Source: Cellulomonas sp. PhB143 (GTDB lineage Bacteria; Actinomycetota; Actinomycetes; Actinomycetales; Cellulomonadaceae). From it: 64,000 nt of DNA. Positions 59,982 through 64,000 of the stretch are shown here, one piece after another. Each line of letters starts with the position of its first letter. Within the stretch, counting starts at the first letter, position 1. Under the pieces are notes generated by a model. It was not told the DNA's origin. It ran no database searches and was given only the letters and a program-made list of their open reading frames with translations. A program made the position numbers and the translations under genes. The stretch covers positions 124,001 through 188,000 of the forward strand of contig NZ_RKIJ01000010.1 of assembly GCF_003752595.1 (NCBI RefSeq). The letters run 5' to 3'.

Positions 59982-60959
59982 GTGGCCGGGCCGATCATCG
60001 CCGGGCCGGCGGTCCGCACGGGAGGCGTCGGCGGGGGGTGCTCCGTCGGCCTCGACGTCGGCGGCACCAAGATCCTCGGGGTCCTGCTCGCCCCCGACGG
60101 GCGGGTCGTGCGCACGCTGCGGCGTCCGACGGTCCACGGGCCGGACGGCGTCGTGGCCGGCGTCGTGGAGATGGTGCGCGCGCTCCTCGAGCCCGACGGC
60201 ACCGCGCCGGGCGCCCTCACGGGCGTGGGGATCGGCGTCCCCGGGCTGGTCGACCCGGTCTCCGGCAGCGTCCAGCACGCCGTGAACCTCGGCATCGGCG
60301 ACGAGCCGTTCCCGCTCGCCGGTCGAGTCGCCCAGGCTCTGGGGGTCGCGGGCGTGCGGGTGGACAACGACCTCAACGTCGCCGCGCTCGGCGCGGCGCA
60401 CCTGCTGCCGGAGGCCGACGTCGACCTCGCCTACCTGGCGCTCGGGACGGGCCTTGCCGCGGGCGTGGTGCTCAACGGCACGCTGCGGCGCGGCGCCGCG
60501 GGCGCCGCCGGGGAGATCGGGCACGTGCCCGTGGACCCCGCCGGCCCGTGGTGCGCGTGCGGGCAGCGGGGCTGCCTCGAGACCTTCGCCTCGGGGTCCG
60601 CGATCGCGTCCCGGCGACCCTCCCGGGACGGCACCCCCGCCCCGGCGCAGCTCCTCGCGGACGCGGACGCGGGCGACGCCGGTGCCGTCGCCGTGCGCGA
60701 CGAGTTCTTCGACGCGGTGGCCTCGGCCGTCCAGCTCCTCGCGCTGACGTACGACGTCGAGCGGGTCGTCATCGGTGGCGGCGTCGCCGCGCTCGGCGAG
60801 CCGCTCCTCGCCGGGGTCCGCGCGGCCCTGGCCGAGCGCGCCGGGCGCTCCGCGTTCGTCGCGTCGCTCGGTATCACGGACCGGGTCGCCCTGAGCCCGG
60901 CCGACGTCCCCGTGGCCGCGGTGGGTGCTGCCCTCGTCGGCCGGAGAGAGGTCCTCTGA
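59982..60959 (+). CDS. ROK-family sugar kinase (candidate N-acetylglucosamine or glucose kinase)
   Basis: 325 aa from a GTG one base after the permease stop. SVGLDVGGTKILGVLLAPDG is the phosphate-binding loop. VGIGVPGLVDPVSG and VDNDLNVAALGAAHLL carry the substrate residues and the catalytic Asp in the D-N-D pattern. GEIGHVPVDPAGPWCACGQRGCLETFASGSAI is the E-x-G-H plus the zinc C-x-C-G-x2-G-C motif. The absence of a DNA-binding domain marks it as a kinase. It overlaps nagB by one base, so phosphorylation of amino sugar is likely. Confidence 0.88.
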   Translation: MAGPIIAGPAVRTGGVGGGCSVGLDVGGTKILGVLLAPDGRVVRTLRRPTVHGPDGVVAGVVEMVRALLEPDGTAPGALTGVGIGVPGLVDPVSGSVQHAVNLGIGDEPFPLAGRVAQALGVAGVRVDNDLNVAALGAAHLLPEADVDLAYLALGTGLAAGVVLNGTLRRGAAGAAGEIGHVPVDPAGPWCACGQRGCLETFASGSAIASRRPSRDGTPAPAQLLADADAGDAGAVAVRDEFFDAVASAVQLLALTYDVERVVIGGGVAALGEPLLAGVRAALAERAGRSAFVASLGITDRVALSPADVPVAAVGAALVGRREVL

Positions 60960-61741
60960 TGGAAGTCGTCATCGCCCCCGCCGACGAGCTCGCGCGCCTC
61001 GCCGCGGACGCGATCGAGGAGAGGCTGCGGCGCGAGCCGGGGACCGTCCTCGGCGTCGCGACCGGCTCGAGCCCCCTGAAGGTGTACGACGAGCTCGCGC
61101 GCCGGCACGCGGAGGAGGGCCTGTCCTTCGCCCGCGCCCGCGCGTTCATGCTCGACGAGTACGTCGGCCTCGCGGCCGACCACCCCCAGCGCTACCGCAA
61201 CGTCGTCGAGGCCGAGCTCGCCTCCCGCGTGGACCTCGCGCCCGGTGCGCTGTGCGGACCCGACGGCCTCGCCGACGACCTCCCGGCGGCGTGCGCGGCG
61301 TACGAGGAGGCCATCGCGGACGCCGGCGGCGTCGACGTGCAGATCCTCGGGATCGGCACCGACGGTCACATCGCGTTCAACGAGCCGGGCTCGTCGCTGG
61401 CGTCGCGCACGCGGATCAAGACGCTCACGGCCCAGACGCGGCAGGACAACGCGCGGTTCTTCGACGACGACCTCGAGCAGGTGCCGCGGCACTGCCTCAC
61501 GCAGGGGCTCGCGACGATCATGTCGGCGCGCCACCTGCTGCTGCTCGCCACGGGCCGGGGCAAGGCCGAGGCGGTGCACCAGCTCGTGGAGGGCCCGGTG
61601 ACCGCGATGTGGCCGGCGACGATCGTGCAGATGCACCCGCACGCGACCGTCCTGGTCGACGACGCGGCCGCGGGCCGGCTGCAGCTCGCCGACTACTACC
61701 GCCAGACCTACGCCTCGAAGCCGGGCTGGCAGGGCCTCTGA
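60959..61741 (+). CDS. nagB: glucosamine-6-phosphate deaminase
   Basis: 260 aa. It converts glucosamine 6-phosphate to fructose 6-phosphate and ammonia. VLGVATGSSPLKVYDEL is the phosphate loop, FMLDEYVGLAADHPQRY the catalytic D-E-Y region. ILGIGTDGHIAFNEPGSSLASRTRIKTL is the NagB signature with the G-x-G-x-D-G-H-I-A-F-N-E-P motif. The C-terminal half ends at the normal place. The ATG shares a base with the kinase stop. nagA (deacetylase) is not in the window, so it must lie elsewhere if the substrate is N-acetylglucosamine. Confidence 0.95.
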   Translation: MEVVIAPADELARLAADAIEERLRREPGTVLGVATGSSPLKVYDELARRHAEEGLSFARARAFMLDEYVGLAADHPQRYRNVVEAELASRVDLAPGALCGPDGLADDLPAACAAYEEAIADAGGVDVQILGIGTDGHIAFNEPGSSLASRTRIKTLTAQTRQDNARFFDDDLEQVPRHCLTQGLATIMSARHLLLLATGRGKAEAVHQLVEGPVTAMWPATIVQMHPHATVLVDDAAAGRLQLADYYRQTYASKPGWQGL

Positions 61742-61770
61742 CGCGGCACGCCCACCGGCCGACCGCACCC

Positions 61771-61832
61771 GCCGAGACGTCGAACTCCGCCCCTGATCCC
61801 GGAGGGATCGGGGCCGAATTCGACGTCTCGGC
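61771..61832. repeat. long palindrome after nagB (29-30 nt arms)
   Basis: Arms 61771-61800 and 61804-61832 are inverted copies with two mismatches and one extra base around a 3 nt loop. GCCGAGACGTCGAA and its complement form the outer part. No T tract. It may end the nagB operon, but its length and low sequence need as terminator suggest a dispersed palindrome. Confidence 0.85.
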
Positions 61833-61836
61833 GGAC

Positions 61837-61880
61837 GGGTGGTCGACGGGTGGTCGACGGGTGCCGGGCGGGTGGTCGAC
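61837..61880. repeat. 11 bp direct repeat GGGTGGTCGAC, three copies, upstream of the DUF3039 gene
   Basis: Copies at 61837-61847, 61848-61858 and 61870-61880, each with the palindrome GTCGAC. The last one lies where the -35 of the DUF3039 promoter would be, so a regulator site is possible. Confidence 0.6.
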
Positions 61881-61900
61881 GGGACGTCGGTGGCGACACC

Positions 61901-61906
61901 TAGAAT
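61901..61906 (+). promoter_or_regulatory. leaderless-type -10 element of the DUF3039-helicase unit
   Basis: TAGAAT, the best -10 in the window, 7 nt before the ATG at 61914, without ribosome binding site. Confidence 0.55.
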
Positions 61907-61913
61907 CGTGCGC

Positions 61914-62225
61914 ATGAGCCAGAGCACTCCTGCCGGTCCCGAGGACCCGTACAACGACCCGTCGTCCGGCACCTCGACGAGCGTCCTCGAGCGCACCGAG
62001 GCCGAGGAGAAGGTCGAGCCCGGCGACCACGAGCGGTTCGCGCACTACGTGCGCAAGGAGAAGATCATGGCGTCGGCGATGTCCGGCAAGCCGGTGATCG
62101 CGCTCTGCGGCAAGGTCTGGGTCCCCGGCCGTGACCCGAACAAGTTCCCCGTGTGCCCGGTGTGCAAGGAGATCTACGAGGGTCTCCGCTCGCCTCAGGA
62201 CGGCGACGGCGACTCCGACAAGTGA
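61914..62225 (+). CDS. DUF3039 domain-containing protein
   Basis: 103 aa. The ATG is fixed by the TAGAAT element; a longer in-frame reading from 61839 would start before the promoter. The conserved part is EPGDHERFAHYVRKEKIMASAMSGKPVIALCGKVWVPGRDP then FPVCPVCKEIYEGL. Three cysteines (C-x-n-C-P-x-C) suggest a small zinc site. The family occurs in actinobacteria and has no assigned function. Its stop overlaps the start of the helicase gene by 4 nt (GTGA), so the two products are made together and may act together. Confidence 0.88.
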   Translation: MSQSTPAGPEDPYNDPSSGTSTSVLERTEAEEKVEPGDHERFAHYVRKEKIMASAMSGKPVIALCGKVWVPGRDPNKFPVCPVCKEIYEGLRSPQDGDGDSDK

Positions 62226-64000
62226 GCGACGGCGCCACCTCCCGCACCGACCACGCACCCGCCGCCGCCGAGGGCGGCCCCGCGCACCCCACCGGGCACG
62301 GCGGCGCCCACCCGGTACCGCAGACGCCCTCGCCCTTCGCCGCGTCCACGCTGTCGCCCGCGTTCCCGCGCCGCGCCCCGTGGGGCACGGCGTCGAAGCT
62401 GCGCGCCTGGCAGGCCGAGGCGCTCGAGCAGTACCGGCGTGACGCTCCGCGGGACTTCCTCGCGGTCGCGACCCCCGGCGCGGGAAAGACGACGTTCGCG
62501 CTGCGCGTGGCCACCGAGCTGCTCGAGGCGGGCACGGTCCGGCGGGTGACGGTGGTCGCGCCGACGGAGCACCTCAAGCACCAGTGGGCGGACGCCGCGG
62601 CACGCGTGGGCATCCGGATCGACCCGAGCTTCCGCAACAGCCAGGGACGGCACGGCGCGCACTACGACGGTGTCGCGCTCACCTATGCCCAGGTCGCGGC
62701 GAAGCCCGCTCTGCACGCCGCCCGGACCTCTGCCGCGCCCACGCTGGTGATCCTCGACGAGGTGCACCACGGCGGCGACGCCCTCTCGTGGGGCGACGCG
62801 GTGCGCGAGTCGTTCGAGGGTGCGACGCGGCGCCTCGCGCTGACCGGGACGCCGTTCCGCTCGGACACCGCCGCGATCCCGTTCGTGCGCTACGACCGCG
62901 ACGCACACGGCATCCGCCGCTCGGTCGCGGACTACACGTACGGCTACGGCGACGCGCTGCGCGACCACGTCGTGCGCCCCGTGCTGTTCCTCACCTACTC
63001 GGGGCAGATGCGCTGGCGCACCCGCGCCGGCGACGAGGTCAGCGCCCGGCTCGGCGAGGACCTGACCAAGGACCTCACCGCCCAGGCATGGCGCACCGCG
63101 CTCGACCCGCAGGGCCAGTGGGTCCCCTCCGTCCTGGCGGCGGCGGACACGCGGCTCAGCGAGGTCCGGCGCGCGGTCCCGGACGCCGGTGGGCTGGTCA
63201 TCGCGACCGACCAGACGGACGCCCGGGCGTACGCGGGTCACCTGGCCCGGATCACCGGCAGGTCGCCCGTCGTCGTGCTCTCGGACGACGACGGGGCGAG
63301 CAGCCGGATCGAGGAGTTCGCCGACGGCGACGCGCGGTGGATGGTCGCCGTCCGCATGGTCTCGGAGGGAGTGGACGTCCCGCGCCTCGCCGTGGGCGTG
63401 TACGCGACGTCGACGTCGACCCCGCTGTACTTCGCGCAGGCGGTCGGGCGGTTCGTGCGGGCGCGACGGCGCGGGGAGACCGCGTCGGTGTTCCTGCCGA
63501 GCGTGCCGCACCTCGTCGACCTCGCGAACGCGATGGAGGTCGAGCGCGACCACGCCCTCGACCGGCCCCTGACGGCGGAGGAGCAGGGCGAGGACTTCAC
63601 GCCCGAGGACGCGCTGCTCGCCGCGGCGAACCGCGAGGAGAAGGCGTCCGACGACGGGGTCCAGGGCAGCTTCGAGGCGCTCGACGCGCAGGCGTCGTTC
63701 GACCGTGTGCTGTTCGACGGCGGCGAGTTCGGCACGGGTGCGGACGTGGGCAGCGAGGACGAGCAGGACTTCCTCGGGCTGCCGGGGCTGCTCGACGCCG
63801 ACCAGGTCGCCACGCTGCTGCGTCAGCGCCAGGCGAGCCAGGTGTCCTCGCGCTCCCGGCGCGCGGCCGAGGCCGACCGCTCCGAGCTGGAGCACCGCCG
63901 GGTGGCGGAGCTGCGCAAGGAGCTCTCCCAGCTCGTCTCGGCGTGGGCGCGGCGCAGCGGGCAGCCGCACGGCTCGGTGCACAACGAGCTGCGGCGCAGG
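62222..64000 (+). CDS. DEAD/DEAH-box superfamily 2 helicase, partial (runs off right edge)
   Basis: At least 593 codons without a stop; the GTG start overlaps the DUF3039 stop. A disordered His/Pro/Gly-rich N-terminus of about 50 residues is followed by LRAWQAEALEQY (Q-like region), ATPGAGKTT (residues 83-91, Walker A), LVILDEVHHGGD (D-E-V-H-H instead of D-E-A-H), LTGTPFRSD (motif III) and QAVGRFVRARRRGE (motif VI). This is a UvrB/RAD25-like SF2 helicase core. After about residue 460 the protein becomes acidic and helical. It probably remodels DNA or RNA; the exact role is unknown. The C-terminus is missing. Confidence 0.9.
   Translation, partial: MSDGATSRTDHAPAAAEGGPAHPTGHGGAHPVPQTPSPFAASTLSPAFPRRAPWGTASKLRAWQAEALEQYRRDAPRDFLAVATPGAGKTTFALRVATELLEAGTVRRVTVVAPTEHLKHQWADAAARVGIRIDPSFRNSQGRHGAHYDGVALTYAQVAAKPALHAARTSAAPTLVILDEVHHGGDALSWGDAVRESFEGATRRLALTGTPFRSDTAAIPFVRYDRDAHGIRRSVADYTYGYGDALRDHVVRPVLFLTYSGQMRWRTRAGDEVSARLGEDLTKDLTAQAWRTALDPQGQWVPSVLAAADTRLSEVRRAVPDAGGLVIATDQTDARAYAGHLARITGRSPVVVLSDDDGASSRIEEFADGDARWMVAVRMVSEGVDVPRLAVGVYATSTSTPLYFAQAVGRFVRARRRGETASVFLPSVPHLVDLANAMEVERDHALDRPLTAEEQGEDFTPEDALLAAANREEKASDDGVQGSFEALDAQASFDRVLFDGGEFGTGADVGSEDEQDFLGLPGLLDADQVATLLRQRQASQVSSRSRRAAEADRSELEHRRVAELRKELSQLVSAWARRSGQPHGSVHNELRRR

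Noticed and set aside
61741-61913. Transposon end or integration site at the palindrome after nagB
   Set aside because: No transposase, target-site duplication or integrase is seen; kept as a dispersed palindrome or terminator candidate.
1-64000. Riboswitches, tRNA and rRNA genes, prophage or insertion sequences
   Set aside because: None of the conserved cores or marker genes could be recognised in any gap; the only structural RNA supported is tmRNA.

Overview
The window is a contiguous piece of a very GC-rich chromosome from an actinobacterium, most likely order Micrococcales and plausibly a Cellulomonas-like genus. The evidence is the strong GC bias at third codon positions, frequent GTG starts, a tmRNA tag reading ADNKRTDFALAA, a DtxR/IdeR-type iron box, the acyl-CoA carboxylase epsilon subunit, DUF3039 and an actinobacterial-type Tad locus. 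No insertion sequence, prophage, integrase, CRISPR array, tRNA or rRNA was found. Coding density is very high. The only stretch above 300 bases without a protein gene is 52508-53144, which holds the tmRNA gene ssrA and its terminator.

Layout. 1-2950 (-): sdhCDAB, cut at the left edge inside sdhB. 3190-5539 (+): a GDP-mannose pyrophosphorylase and an M20 amidohydrolase. 5799-16541 (+): nucleoside uptake and salvage, with a BMP-type ABC importer (lipoprotein, double ATPase, two permeases), cdd, deoA, two DUF202 membrane proteins, an unrecognised Cys/His protein, add and deoC. A siderophore-interacting flavoprotein follows at 16547. 17487-20115 (-): a PGM2-like phospho-sugar mutase and a purine nucleoside phosphorylase. 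20236: a flavoprotein like LpdA/Rv3303c. 21685-25195 (-): the iron uptake operon efeUOB behind overlapping iron boxes. 25332-34616 (-): acyl-CoA carboxylase genes (accA3-like, accD5-like, accE) interspersed with NUDIX, Maf, DUF885 peptidase, GT2 and small hypothetical genes. birA (+) lies next to accD. 35681: an adenylate cyclase with a CRP-like box in its promoter. 36856-41727: a YedK/HMCES protein, a Bcr/CflA efflux pump, an LCP protein and an aminotransferase. 41875-46769 (+): a compact Tad pilus locus. 46790-53058 (+): prfB, ftsE, ftsX, an M23 peptidase, smpB, a DoxX-like protein and ssrA. 53145-55169: a DUF4349 lipoprotein and a PfkB kinase. 55279-61741 (+): a ROK regulator, a sugar ABC importer, a ROK kinase and nagB, probably for amino-sugar use. 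61914-64000 (+): DUF3039 and a helicase that runs off the right edge.

How the genes work together. The nucleoside block is close to a complete pathway: import, deamination (Cdd, Add), phosphorolysis (DeoA, PNP) and aldol cleavage (DeoC). A classical DeoB is missing, and the PGM2-like mutase beside pnp is the obvious stand-in. The carboxylase genes and BirA form one biotin-dependent acyl-CoA carboxylase module. FtsE, FtsX and the M23 protein form a divisome-linked peptidoglycan hydrolysis module. SmpB and tmRNA form the ribosome-rescue module. The gene order recalls the M. tuberculosis regions around Rv3264-Rv3319 and Rv3100-Rv3105.

A recurring regulatory feature is a -10-like hexamer 5-8 nt upstream of the start codon with no Shine-Dalgarno sequence, at about 18 genes. 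This points to widespread leaderless transcription, and it was used to choose several starts. I found no clear candidate for a wholly new multi-gene system. The most unusual items are the orphan Cys/His protein at 13848, the CRP box in the cyclase promoter, the acidic repeat tail of FtsE, and two long intergenic palindromes.
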